Positions 1 through 9,200 of a stretch of DNA of 64,000 nucleotides are shown here, piece after piece. The notes beneath the pieces were generated by a model. The model had not been told where the DNA came from. It saw nothing but the letters and a program-made list of their open reading frames with translations, and searched no databases. Position numbers and translations under genes: made by a program. The stretch covers positions 62,001-126,000 of the forward strand of contig NZ_MDHA01000065.1 in assembly GCF_001705665.1 (NCBI RefSeq), read 5' to 3'. Position 1 is the stretch's first letter. Every line of letters begins with the position of its first letter. The stretch comes from Thioclava sp. SK-1. GTDB taxonomy: Bacteria > Pseudomonadota > Alphaproteobacteria > Rhodobacterales > Rhodobacteraceae.

Positions 1-324
1 GTATTCCACCATGTCCTGCCACTGGCGATGCCGGGGATCCTGACCGGGACCATCATTGGTTTGGCGCAGGCGCTGGGGGAAACCGCACCGTTGCTGCTGA
101 TCGGGATGATTGGTTACATCGCAACCAATCCGCCAGGTAATCTGATTGATGGGTTCATGGCGCCAAACTCTGCCATGCCGGCACAGATCTATGAATGGGC
201 GAAACGGGCAGATCCGGCCTATTATGAACGGGCGTGGGGTGGCATCATCATCCTGCTGCTGTTCCTTCTAAGCATGAATATCATCGCAATTATCCTGCGC
301 CGTAAATTTGAGCGCCGTTGGTAA
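1..324 (+). CDS. pstA: Phosphate ABC transporter permease PstA (3' part)
   Basis: Only the last 107 codons are in the window; the reading frame is open from base 1, so the gene starts upstream. The visible part reads as the C-terminal half of a binding-protein-dependent permease: a loop with [19 protein letters not shown] matches the conserved EAA-type cytoplasmic loop through which the permease contacts the ATPase PstB, and it is followed by a hydrophobic segment near the C-terminus ([18 protein letters not shown]). PstA pairs with PstC in the inner membrane to import inorganic phosphate. It is followed after 13 bases by pstB, then phoU and phoB, which fixes the identity. Confidence 0.93.
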   Translation, partial: VFHHVLPLAMPGILTGTIIGLAQALGETAPLLLIGMIGYIATNPPGNLIDGFMAPNSAMPAQIYEWAKRADPAYYERAWGGIIILLLFLLSMNIIAIILRRKFERRW

Positions 325-337
325 GAGGGACGCAGAT

Positions 338-1135
338 ATGAACGACATGAGACTGACGGAGAGAAAAGTGGACTCCAAAGAGATCAAGATCGAGGCCCGC
401 GATGTGCAGGTCTTCTACGGTGACACTCACGCCATCAAAGATGTCAATGTCGATATCCTTGATAAGACGGTCACGGCCTTTATCGGCCCGTCAGGCTGTG
501 GCAAATCGACCTTCTTGCGAACGTTGAACCGGATGAATGACACGATTGATATTTGTCGTGTTGAAGGCGCGATCAATCTGGACGGCGAAGACATCTATGA
601 TAAGCGCGTTGATCCGGTGCAATTGCGTGCCAAGGTCGGGATGGTGTTCCAAAAGCCCAACCCGTTCCCGAAATCCATTTATGATAACGTGGCCTATGGC
701 CCACGTATTCACGGACTGGCCCAAAGCAAAGCCGATCTGGATGAAATCGTAGAGCGCAGCCTGCGCGGTGCGGCCATCTGGAATGAGGTAAAAGACCGTT
801 TGCACGCGCCCGGCACCGGCCTGTCGGGTGGCCAGCAGCAGCGTTTGTGCATTGCCCGCGCAGTGGCCACCTCGCCCGAGGTTTTGTTGATGGACGAGCC
901 CTGCTCGGCGCTTGATCCGATCGCAACAGGTCAGGTTGAAGATCTGATTGATGAGCTGCGCGAGAAATTCTCGGTCGTAATTGTGACCCACTCGATGCAG
1001 CAGGCAGCGCGTGTCAGCCAGCGGACTGCCTTCTTCCATCTGGGGAACCTGGTGGAATATGGCGAAACGGGTCAGATTTTCACCAACCCAACCGACCCGC
1101 GCACTGAAAGCTATATTACCGGCCGGATCGGCTAA
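338..1135 (+). CDS. pstB: Phosphate ABC transporter ATP-binding protein PstB
   Basis: 265-residue ATPase that powers high-affinity phosphate import with PstA/PstC. Visible motifs are Walker A GPSGCGKS (about residues 50-57), the PstB-typical [17 protein letters not shown] stretch around the Q-loop (about 102-118), the signature LSGGQQQ (about 162-168), Walker B VLLMDEP (about 182-188) and the H-loop THSM. The frame is open further upstream to a TTG at 308, inside pstA, but the ATG at 338 is preceded by an AGAGGGA ribosome-binding sequence and gives the usual family length. It lies 13 bases after pstA and 14 before phoU, so it is part of the same transcript. Confidence 0.96.
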   Translation: MNDMRLTERKVDSKEIKIEARDVQVFYGDTHAIKDVNVDILDKTVTAFIGPSGCGKSTFLRTLNRMNDTIDICRVEGAINLDGEDIYDKRVDPVQLRAKVGMVFQKPNPFPKSIYDNVAYGPRIHGLAQSKADLDEIVERSLRGAAIWNEVKDRLHAPGTGLSGGQQQRLCIARAVATSPEVLLMDEPCSALDPIATGQVEDLIDELREKFSVVIVTHSMQQAARVSQRTAFFHLGNLVEYGETGQIFTNPTDPRTESYITGRIG

Positions 1136-1149
1136 GGAAGGACACAGAA

Positions 1150-1857
1150 ATGAGCGAGCATATCTCATCTGCATTTGACCGTGACCTTGAAGCGGTTCAG
1201 GCGTTGGTTGTCAAAATGGGTGGCATGATCGAGGCCCAAATCCTTGACAGTGCCCGCGCCCTGGAAACCCGCGATGGCGACTTGGCCGCCGTTGTACGCC
1301 GCCAAGACAAAGCCATCGACGCATTGGAAGAACAGATCAACGAAGAGGCTGCGCGGCTGATTGCCCTGCGCGCGCCTGTGTCGCGTGACCTGCGCATGGC
1401 ACTGTCGGTCATCAAAATCGCCGCATCGCTGGAGCGTGTGGGCGATTATGCGAAAAACATCGCCAAACGCACCGAGGTGCTGTTGGATGTGCCGGATGTG
1501 AATGGCTCGCCCAAGGCGATCCGGCGGATGGCGCAAGCCGTAGAAGCGATGCTGAAAGATGCGCTGGATGCCTATATTCAGCGTGATGCCAGCCTGGCCA
1601 CGGATGTGCGCGACCGTGATATCGAAGTAGACCAGATGTATAACGCACTATTTCGCGAATTCCTGACCTATATGATGGAAGATCCGCGCAATATTACAGC
1701 CTGTATGCACCTTCATTTTATTGCCAAGAATATTGAACGGATGGGGGATCACGCCACATCCATCGCAGAGCAGGTGATCTATCTTGTCACTGGCGATCTG
1801 CCAGAAGAGGCGCGGCCAAAGTCGTCCTCTGTGCCTAAATTGGAGGAGACACGGTAA
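1150..1857 (+). CDS. phoU: Phosphate signalling regulator PhoU
   Basis: 235-residue all-helical cytoplasmic protein with two PhoU repeats (roughly residues 15-105 and 120-210). Each carries acidic/metal-binding residues, for example ERVGDYAKNI in the first repeat and the matching ERMGDHATSI in the second. PhoU links the Pst transporter to the PhoR sensor so that the Pho regulon is off when phosphate is plentiful. The ATG at 1150 is preceded by a strong AAGGAAGGA ribosome-binding site. The stop codon touches the phoB start: phoB begins at 1859, one base after the phoU stop, so the two are probably translationally coupled. Confidence 0.96.
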   Translation: MSEHISSAFDRDLEAVQALVVKMGGMIEAQILDSARALETRDGDLAAVVRRQDKAIDALEEQINEEAARLIALRAPVSRDLRMALSVIKIAASLERVGDYAKNIAKRTEVLLDVPDVNGSPKAIRRMAQAVEAMLKDALDAYIQRDASLATDVRDRDIEVDQMYNALFREFLTYMMEDPRNITACMHLHFIAKNIERMGDHATSIAEQVIYLVTGDLPEEARPKSSSVPKLEETR

Positions 1858-1858
1858 T

Positions 1859-2551
1859 ATGTCGCCTGCTCAGCAGCCCTGTGTGCTTGTTGTAGAAGAT
1901 GAATCTGCGCAGCGTGAAGTGCTGAACTATAATCTGGAGGCTGAAGGCTTTCGCGTTGTGATGGCTGTCAACGGCGAAGAAGCGCTATTGATGGTCAAGG
2001 AAGAAAAGCCAGATCTGATCGTATTGGACTGGATGTTGCCGAATGTGTCAGGGATTGAGATTTGTCGCCGTGTAAAGGCATCGCCGGAAACGCGACATAT
2101 CCCGATCATCATGTTATCGGCCCGGACCGAGGAATCTGACCGGGTGCGTGGGCTGGAAACGGGTGCGGACGATTATGTCGTAAAACCCTATTCCGTGGTA
2201 GAGCTGATGGCGCGGTTGCGCACGCAATTGCGCCGGACCCGCCCTGCCGCGATGGGCGAGCGTTTGGCCTATGATGACATTATTTTGGACGCCAGTGAGC
2301 ATCGCGTCTTTCGCGATGGTGAATTGTTGAAACTGGGCCCGACCGAATTCCGCTTGCTGTCCACATTGATGGAAAAGCCAGGTCGGGTTTGGACCCGCGA
2401 TCAATTGCTGGACCGTGTATGGGGCCGCGATATCTATGTCGACACACGTACGATTGACGTGCATGTCGGGCGGTTGCGCAAGGCATTGATGGTGCATGGC
2501 GGGCAAGACCCGGTGCGCACCGTGCGTGGCACCGGCTATTCTTTGGGTTGA
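1859..2551 (+). CDS. phoB: Phosphate regulon response regulator PhoB
   Basis: 230-residue OmpR/PhoB-class regulator. The receiver domain (about 7-120) has the acidic pair E13/D14, the phosphoacceptor D57 in VLDWMLP, S87 and K109 in VVKPYS. The winged-helix DNA-binding domain (about 130-228) has LKLGPTEFRLL and ends VRTVRGTGYSLG. It activates pst and other Pho genes when phosphate is scarce. An upstream in-frame start at 1784 lies within phoU and is unlikely; the ATG at 1859 follows TGGAGGAGA. The partner kinase phoR is not in the window and in this group usually lies upstream of pstS. The last 16 bases overlap the convergent ribokinase gene. Confidence 0.96.
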   Translation: MSPAQQPCVLVVEDESAQREVLNYNLEAEGFRVVMAVNGEEALLMVKEEKPDLIVLDWMLPNVSGIEICRRVKASPETRHIPIIMLSARTEESDRVRGLETGADDYVVKPYSVVELMARLRTQLRRTRPAAMGERLAYDDIILDASEHRVFRDGELLKLGPTEFRLLSTLMEKPGRVWTRDQLLDRVWGRDIYVDTRTIDVHVGRLRKALMVHGGQDPVRTVRGTGYSLG

Positions 2552-3417
2552 GCCGCCCAAAAAGCATCAACCTCGGCACGGGTCGGAATCGCATCTGCGG
2601 CTCCGGCCCGTGTGACGCTTAAAGCAGCGGCGGCGCTGGCCAAATGCATCGCGTTCGCCGGGCTCTTGCCTTCGGACAGGCCCGCCACAAGATATCCCGC
2701 GAATGTATCGCCCGCACCTGTGGTATCGACCGGTATGACCTTGAACGATGGTACGGTGATGGGATCGGCAGCTGGGTCAAGCCAAACCGCGCCTTTGGCC
2801 CCTTTGGTAATCACCAAATGTTTCACGGGAATCGCAGAAACTTCTAACCCCAGTGCCTGCGAGAGTTGGCGTGCCTCTCCCTCGTTGCACAAAAGCAGCG
2901 AAAGATAGGGTAAGATATCGCGCACGGCCTGGGCATCGAAGGGCGCTGCGGAATAGGCGATAAACATGCCCTTGGCATGGGCGGCGCGCGCGGCGGAGAG
3001 CAGTGCAGATGTTTCGTTTTGCAGTACCAGAATGTCATCGGGGCCGGCCTGCGCCAATGCTACCATGACGTCATTGTCGCGAAGCGCCACATTCGCGCCA
3101 GGATAAATCACGATCGAATTTTCGCCATGCGGATCCACGTAGATCACGGCATGGCCCGACGCGCAGTCCAGCTGCTGAATGTGATCGCATTCGACGCCGG
3201 CACAGCGCAGCTGATCGGTCATCCATGCGCCATCGGGGCCAACCGCGCCGATATGTGTGACAGTGGCACCCGCACGCGCCAGCGCGATGGACTGGTTTGC
3301 ACCTTTGCCGCCAAGCCCACGGCGGTGATTTATGGCACTTAGGGTTTCGCCGGGGGCAGGAAAATGCGGCAGGCCATAGACAAGGTCAGAATTGATAGAC
3401 CCAAGATTAAAGATCAT
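2536..3417 (-). CDS. rbsK: Ribokinase (PfkB family sugar kinase)
   Basis: 293-residue cytoplasmic PfkB kinase, most like ribokinase, which makes ribose 5-phosphate from ribose and ATP. Visible features are the sugar-binding N-terminal GSINSDLVYG and the GLGGKGANQS loop (about residues 34-43), and the C-terminal ATP/anion-hole motif DTTGAGDTFAGY with catalytic D237. The ATG at 3417 has an AAAGGAA ribosome-binding site about eight bases ahead. No ribose transporter or operon partner adjoins it: upstream is an SLT lipoprotein gene on the same strand (60 bases away), and the 3' end overlaps phoB. The substrate could be another pentose or nucleoside-derived sugar. Confidence 0.85.
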   Translation of the reverse strand: MIFNLGSINSDLVYGLPHFPAPGETLSAINHRRGLGGKGANQSIALARAGATVTHIGAVGPDGAWMTDQLRCAGVECDHIQQLDCASGHAVIYVDPHGENSIVIYPGANVALRDNDVMVALAQAGPDDILVLQNETSALLSAARAAHAKGMFIAYSAAPFDAQAVRDILPYLSLLLCNEGEARQLSQALGLEVSAIPVKHLVITKGAKGAVWLDPAADPITVPSFKVIPVDTTGAGDTFAGYLVAGLSEGKSPANAMHLASAAAALSVTRAGAADAIPTRAEVDAFWAAQPKE

Positions 3418-3477
3418 ATGCTGTTCCTTTCGTCGGCCATGCCGCCAATTGCCGTGGCGATGATCCCCCAGGGCGCG

Positions 3478-4062
3478 TCAGGCTTTGCCGCAGGAAATCA
3501 ATTGGGCCTCATACATCTGTGCCCGCTGGGCGACGTTTGCCGAGACCTTCAACAACCACGCTTTGGAATTATGGCTGCCACGGGCAAATCCTGCGCGGCC
3601 TTCGTGATACGCAAGATATTGGCTGGCCGCATCTTGTTTGGAAATGCCCAACCGTTTGGTCGATCCATCCATATACCAGCCCATGAAATCGGTGGCGTCA
3701 GAGATCCGGTTCCGCTTTGCGCTGCGCCGTCCAGCTTGTTCGACATATTCGTCCCATGTGCCGTCAAGCGCCTGGCTATACCCATATGCCGAGCTTTGAC
3801 GACCCAGAGGAATCACGCCAAGCGCGAAGCGATACGGTGTTTTCGCATTGCCGATGAATTTGGATTCCTGATGGATTGTTGCCATCTGAACGGCAACCGG
3901 AATGCCCCAACGCCGTTCGGTTTTCCGCATAGCGGAATAATATTTCGGTTTTTCACGCACCAGAAGACATGCGTTGTCCAGGTTGCGTGGTGCGGTTGTT
4001 GTGCCTCCGCCGCCACAAGCGGCCAGCGTGGCAACAAGTGCCAGCATCCAAAAATGTTTCAT
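3478..4062 (-). CDS. Lytic transglycosylase-like (SLT domain) lipoprotein
   Basis: 194-residue predicted periplasmic lipoprotein. The N-terminus is a lipoprotein signal peptide ending in the lipobox LAAC with Cys16, followed by a Gly/Thr-rich linker. The rest resembles a goose-lysozyme/SLT fold: IHQESKF supplies the likely catalytic glutamate, followed by AYGYSQALDGTWDEY and, near the C-terminus, YLAYHEGRAGF. Such enzymes cleave the glycan strands of peptidoglycan, leaving 1,6-anhydro ends. It is a compact member and has no extra domains. It is encoded 60 bases upstream of the ribokinase gene on the same strand, but the pairing suggests no shared pathway. Confidence 0.8.
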   Translation of the reverse strand: MKHFWMLALVATLAACGGGGTTTAPRNLDNACLLVREKPKYYSAMRKTERRWGIPVAVQMATIHQESKFIGNAKTPYRFALGVIPLGRQSSAYGYSQALDGTWDEYVEQAGRRSAKRNRISDATDFMGWYMDGSTKRLGISKQDAASQYLAYHEGRAGFARGSHNSKAWLLKVSANVAQRAQMYEAQLISCGKA

Positions 4063-4252
4063 AACTGCTCTGCCCGCTATCGGATCTGATTTTCACTACA
4101 TTCCCGACAGACTACGAAAATTTGAGCAGATCTGAAATCACAAAACGACTATCATAGGATATCTGACAGTCTGTTTCCGCGGAAATACGCGTCTGCCGAT
4201 GGACATGACACCCGCATTCGCCGTAAGACTGACGGAAAGTCGAGGCCCAGTT

Positions 4253-4585
4253 ATGCTTACCACCCATGCGAAATATCACATCGGCCAAGTCGTCCGCCAC
4301 CGGAAACATCCGTTTCGTGGCGTGGTTTTTGATGTCGATGCGATTTTTTCGAATACAGACGAATGGTATGCTGCAATTCCAGAAGATGCGCGCCCGGCCA
4401 AAGATCAGCCATTTTATCATCTTCTGGCGGAAACCGATAACGACTACTATGTGGCCTATGTATCAGAGCAAAATTTGGTTCAAGACGCCACAGGAGAACC
4501 GGTTGACCACCCCGATCTTCAGGATCTGTTTGGTGATTTTTCGGTGTCTGACGGGGCGTATTCGTTACAGTTCCAGATGAACTAA
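4253..4585 (+). CDS. hspQ: Heat shock protein HspQ
   Basis: 110-residue small cytoplasmic protein of the HspQ/YccV family, which in enterobacteria binds hemimethylated DNA and helps Lon-dependent proteolysis. The start MLTTHAKYHIGQVVRHRKHPFRG with FRGVVFDVDA, the central DQPFYHLLAE and the C-terminal acidic stretch DLFGDF are family hallmarks. The frame is open to 4199, but the ATG at 4253 gives the conserved N-terminus. The last four bases overlap the convergent RsbW-like gene. I searched the 190 bases upstream for a sigma-32 promoter and found no convincing match, although heat induction would be expected. Confidence 0.88.
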   Translation: MLTTHAKYHIGQVVRHRKHPFRGVVFDVDAIFSNTDEWYAAIPEDARPAKDQPFYHLLAETDNDYYVAYVSEQNLVQDATGEPVDHPDLQDLFGDFSVSDGAYSLQFQMN

Positions 4586-5106
4586 GCGACGGCGCTATGG
4601 CGTCCGACACCCGACAGCGCCAATCGAAACGCCAAAAGGTTTCGGCCATCTTCACGGCGATAGCCAAGATCCTCTGCCAATTCGCGGATCAAGAACCAGC
4701 CAAAACCCCCCTCTGGCAGCGCGTCAAGATCCACATCCGCATAGGGCGCGGCCTGCTCGCTCGCGTCGGTGTGGCTGAAAACGGACAAAGGCAGCTCTGG
4801 CCCGTCATCCATAACAGAGCAGTTCAGGCCGCGGACGTCTTTGACGATCGATAAGGTGATCGTGCCATCGCCAGAATTGGCATAGCCATGTTCGACGATG
4901 TTATTCAGCACCTCTGCCAGAAGAAGTTCCAGCGTACCGGCCTCTTCGCTTGTCATTTGGCCAACAAAACGCGCCAAAGCCGAGCGTAAGGCCTCGCGGA
5001 CCGACATTGGATCGGCTGGAAAGCTTAGGTGGAAGATCCGCGCTGGCGGGTGTGGTGCATGTGTGACCGTCCGGCGAGAGTCCAATTCAATCTGATCAAC
5101 CCGCAT
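4582..5106 (-). CDS. RsbW-like anti-sigma regulatory factor (serine kinase / ATPase)
   Basis: 174-residue GHKL-type ATP-binding protein resembling anti-sigma kinases of partner-switching systems. Visible motifs are the N-box EVLNNIVEHG (about residues 65-74), the G1 box DDGPELP (about 100-106) and the G2 box GGFGWFLIREL (about 133-143). These proteins bind a sigma factor or another target and phosphorylate an STAS antagonist. The gene for such an antagonist lies immediately upstream and overlaps this one by 11 bases, so the pair is made together. No PP2C phosphatase or alternative sigma gene is in the window, so the output of the switch is not known from this sequence. Confidence 0.82.
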   Translation of the reverse strand: MRVDQIELDSRRTVTHAPHPPARIFHLSFPADPMSVREALRSALARFVGQMTSEEAGTLELLLAEVLNNIVEHGYANSGDGTITLSIVKDVRGLNCSVMDDGPELPLSVFSHTDASEQAAPYADVDLDALPEGGFGWFLIRELAEDLGYRREDGRNLLAFRLALSGVGRHSAVA

Positions 5107-5443
5107 TGCGCATCTCCTGATCGAACGCGCTCTCTACATCTGGATACAGGCGAAAAATCGTATCCATTCGCGTCAGGCGAAATACTTTGGCAACATTTGG
5201 GGTCAGCCCGGCCAATTCCAGTGGACGTTGCTTTCCCAGCGCTTTCATTACGGCAACCACAGCGCCGAGGCCGGAACTGTCAAGAAAATTCACCTTGCTC
5301 ATATCCAATACGACCCGGCTTGACGGCTGTACACAGGTTTCACGCATCAAATCCTTGAAGCGTATCGCTATTGCAGCATCAATTCTGTCTTCGTCGATAC
5401 GAACTAACAGCGCATCATTGCGCGCTTCGGCATAAAGGTTCAT
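5096..5443 (-). CDS. STAS-domain anti-anti-sigma factor (RsbV-like)
   Basis: 115-residue single-domain STAS protein. The central VNFLDSSGLGAV motif contains the serine pair (S56/S57) that is phosphorylated in RsbV/SpoIIAA proteins, preceded by the typical strand SSRVVLDMSK. When unphosphorylated such proteins bind the anti-sigma kinase and free its target. The frame runs open to 5512, but the ATG at 5443, preceded by CGGAGCC, gives the normal family length. It overlaps the downstream kinase gene by 11 bases. A divergent promoter region shared with rluA lies to its right. Confidence 0.85.
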   Translation of the reverse strand: MNLYAEARNDALLVRIDEDRIDAAIAIRFKDLMRETCVQPSSRVVLDMSKVNFLDSSGLGAVVAVMKALGKQRPLELAGLTPNVAKVFRLTRMDTIFRLYPDVESAFDQEMRNAG

Positions 5444-5573
5444 TTCAGGCTCCGATCGGGTCTGTCTGGTAACAGGTCTTAACGGGCAATCCTTACTATC
5501 GCGTAAGCGCAATTCAGATATTCACTAAATGCAACCACTTGACGTGACGTTTCGCATTCGGCACAGCGACAGG

Positions 5574-6221
5574 ATGGAGCATCACTATTCCCCCCCGCAG
5601 GATCCGCCGGTCATTTTGCATGAAGATCACGAAATCCTCGTGGTGAATAAGCCATCCGGGCTGTTGTCCGTCCCTGGGAAAGGGCCGCATAAGGCCGATT
5701 GTATGATCGCGCGGCTGGCCAAGCTATATCCCAATGTTTTATTGGTGCATCGGCTGGATTGCGATACCTCTGGCGTTATGGTCTTCGCCTTGACCCGCCA
5801 TGCGCAGCGCCATCTTGGCCTGCAATTCGAAAATCGACAAACCAAGAAAGCCTATCTTGCGCAGCTTTGGGGGCATCTGGAGCCTAAGAAGGGCCGTGTC
5901 GATCTGCCCTTGATTGTGGATTGGCCCAACCGGCCGCGTCAGCATGTAAATCACGAAACCGGCAAGCCTGCACAAACCGATTGGCGGGTACTGCGTCATG
6001 ATGACGCGACCACGCGGGTGCGGCTGTATCCGCTGACGGGGCGGTCACATCAGCTGCGGGTGCACACCCAATCGCTGGGACATCCGATAATGGGCGACCC
6101 GCTATATGCGCCACCAGAGGCGCAAAACGTGGCCCGTTTGATGCTGCACGCAGAGACGCTCAAGCTGCGGCATCCGGATGGGGGCATTCACATGACATTT
6201 AGCGCGCAATGCCCGTTTTAA
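5574..6221 (+). CDS. rluA: Dual-specificity RNA pseudouridine synthase RluA
   Basis: 215-residue RluA-family synthase, close in length to E. coli RluA, which makes pseudouridine in 23S rRNA (746) and some tRNAs (32). The catalytic Asp62 lies in HRLDCDTSG. Further conserved blocks are VVNKPSGLLSVPG, DLPLIVDWPNRPRQ, HETGKPAQT and LTGRSHQLRVH. The frame is open from 5529, but MEHHYSPPQDP at 5574 aligns with the start of the E. coli protein (MENYNPPQEP) and follows CAGGATGG, so I take 5574. There is no S4 domain, as expected for RluA rather than RluC/D. The 3' end is four bases from the convergent smc stop. Confidence 0.9.
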   Translation: MEHHYSPPQDPPVILHEDHEILVVNKPSGLLSVPGKGPHKADCMIARLAKLYPNVLLVHRLDCDTSGVMVFALTRHAQRHLGLQFENRQTKKAYLAQLWGHLEPKKGRVDLPLIVDWPNRPRQHVNHETGKPAQTDWRVLRHDDATTRVRLYPLTGRSHQLRVHTQSLGHPIMGDPLYAPPEAQNVARLMLHAETLKLRHPDGGIHMTFSAQCPF

Positions 6222-6225
6222 CGGC

Positions 6226-9200
6226 TTAAGCAACCAGCGCTTCGGCGGCTTTCAGATCTACCGACACCAATTGGCTGACACCCTGTTCTTGCATCGTTAC
6301 ACCAAATAGCCGGTCCATGCGGGCCATGGTGACCGCGTGATGGGTGATGATCAAAAACCGGGTTTCGGTTCGGCGCGTCATCTCGTCCAGCAGGTCACAA
6401 AAGCGCGTTACATTGGCATCATCAAGGGGCGCGTCAACCTCATCCAAGACACAGATCGGTGCAGGGTTGGCCAGGAAAACGGCAAAGATCAACGCCATGG
6501 CCGTCAGGGTTTGCTCTCCCCCCGACAGCAGCGAAAGCGTTGACAATTTCTTGCCTGGTGGCTGACACATGATCTCTAGCCCGGCATCAAGCGGATCATC
6601 GGATTCAACCAGCATCAGATTGGCGTCCCCGCCGCCAAACAGGTGGGTGAATAGGGTGCGGAAATTTTCATTCACCTGCTCAAAGGCTGCCAGCAGGCGT
6701 TCGCGTCCTTCACGGTTCAAACCCGCAATACCAGAGCGTAATTTCCGAATGGCTTCTTCCAGTTCGGATTTTTCAGAAATCAAAGTATCATGCTCTTCGC
6801 GTATCTCACGGGCGTCATCTTCAGCCCGCAAATTGACCGCACCCAACGCATCACGCTGTTGGCGCAGGCGGATCACATCGCTGTCCAGCGCCTGGACCGA
6901 GGGCATGTCATCAGGACCAAGCTTTAGCTGCGATAGCAGGTCATGCGGGGTCAGCCCCATATCCTCTTCAATCCGGTCGGCGCAGGCAGTGACGGCGGCG
7001 GCGCTGGCTTCAACCCGCGCGTCACAGCCAGCACGTGCCTCCCGGGCTTCGCCTGAGCGGCGCACTGTATCGCGTTCTATGACCGCTGCGTGGCGCAGGG
7101 CGGTTTCGGCGCTGGCCAAGGCGTCAGCGGCCTGTGCGGCGCGGTCTTGTGTCGCGGCAATCTGCACTGCTAGGTCGTCGCGCGCTGCTGCGATTTCTTC
7201 TGGAAGGGCGGCGGCCTCTTGCAGATCTTGTTCAGCATCGTCGCGTCGGGTTTGTAATTCCTTGGAGCGGGCCTCGGCGCTTTGCAAACGATCTGTCCAG
7301 CCTGACATTTCTTTGGCGATCCGGTCCTGACGCTTTTGGCGGGCTTCCCCCTCGCGGTGCAGCTCATCATGGGCGGCGCGGCGCGTCATCATTGTAATTC
7401 GCGCGGCTTCGACCGTGACCTTAACGGCATCTGCCTGCGCACGAGCGTCATTCAAATCCGCCAGATCGTTCAGATCGGCCTGTGCGGCGTCCAGTGCATG
7501 TTGCGCAGCGGCTGCATCGTCGGCATGGCGCGTCGCGGCAAGCCGCGCCGTCTCCAGCTGACTGGCCGCGGTGGAGCGGTCTGCCTCTGCCTTGGACAGG
7601 GCGCGTTGAGCGTCTGCCAGCTTGCGATCGGCGTCTCGCCGGATCGTGCGGGCCTGTATATCGGCTTGTGTGGCATCATGCAGCTGCGCGGTGATCGTGT
7701 CATGCGCCGCAATAGCATCATCCGCGCGGGTGCGGAGGTCTTCCAAATCTCGCTGTAATTCGTTTTGGCGATTGATCTGGCGCAGGCGCAGCGCGGCGGC
7801 GCTTGGTGCATCATCGGCCCTGGTGCGTAACCCATCCCAGCGCCACAGATCGCCTTGCAGGGTCACGATACGCTGGCCCGGCTGCAACGACGCTTGCAGT
7901 GAAGCCCCGTCACCATGGCTTGGGGCAATGCCGATCTGTTCGATCCGCCGGCGCAAGGCCGCAGGAATCGTTACATGATTTGCCAAGGGGATCAACCCGG
8001 ACGGCAGCGGCTGCAGCCTGTCGTAATCTGGCAATCTGGCCCAGCCGCTTGCACTGTCTTCTTGCGCTTCTGGTGCAGCAAGATCCTCAGTCAGCGCGGC
8101 ACCCAGCGCGGCTTCGTATCCGGGTTCCACCTGAACCGCATCCAAGATCTGTGCCTCATCGGCGCTTTCGCGCTCAACCAGCCGGGTCAGCGCCGTCAGC
8201 TCGGCTGTGAGTGCGGTTGCTTCGCCCTCGGCTACGGCGCGTGCAGTGCGTGCCGTGGACTCTTGGTCTTGTACGGCGCTGCGGGTTTCCTCGGCGCCAG
8301 TCAGTGTCTCTTCGGCAGTTTCGGCGGCCTCTGCTGCTTCATCCAGGGCGCAGGCGGCAAGATCTTGTTGCGTTGCGGCGCTGTCCAGTGCCTCTTGTGC
8401 CGTTTCGGCAGTCTGGCGGGCGCCTTGCGCGGCGGCCAGCGACTTTTGTAGGTTAAGCTGTTGATCGGTGACTAAACGCTGTGCCGATTGGTGGCGCGCT
8501 GCGAGGCGCGCGACCTCTTCGGTCATGTCTGACAATACTGTCTCACGCTCCAGCAGAACTTCTGCGGCACCTTGGGCTGCGTCTGCTGCCGCAAGAAGTT
8601 GCGCGTCATGACCGTCGCTGGCCAGGCGGATCTCGTGGTGCTCGGCGGTCAGGCGGGCGATGGTGTCATCGGCATCGCGGTTTAGTTCGGCTTCCCGGTC
8701 GATATCGCGATCCAATTGCGCGATCTGGGATTTCAGCGCGGCAATCCGGGCCTGTGCCTCGGTGTCCTGTGCGGCCAGCTGTTCGTGGCGCACGGTCAGC
8801 CGCTGCAAGATGGCGTTGGCAATGGAATCTTCGTCGCGCAAGGGGGGCAGGCGGTCTTCCAGCGCGGCACGGGCGGTTTCAGCCTGCGCTGCGTCTTGCT
8901 CAGCCTGTGCGGCGTTTTTATGCGCGGTGGTCAGCGCCTGTTCTGCGGTGTCGCGCGTTTCATCGGCCTCGCGCCAGCGGCGATACAACAACATTCCTTC
9001 CGCCATGCGCAGATCTTCAGCAATGGCACGGTAGCGGGCCGCCTGCCGTGCCTGACGCGACAGGGTGGCAAGCTGTGTCGCCAGTTGTTCAATCACATCA
9101 TTGACGCGCAGCAAATTGGCCTCGGCGCCTTTTAGCTTTAGTTCGGCTTCATGGCGACGGTGATAAAGGCCCGAGATCCCAGCGGCCTCTTCCAAGATCC

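Noticed and set aside
4199-4252. Longer N-terminus of HspQ
   Set aside because: The added 18 residues are not conserved in the family as I know it, and ATG 4253 yields the standard start.
8481-9104. Long plus-strand frames opposite smc
   Set aside because: They arise from the GC-rich coiled-coil codons of smc and encode low-complexity Arg/Ser/Gly-rich sequence.
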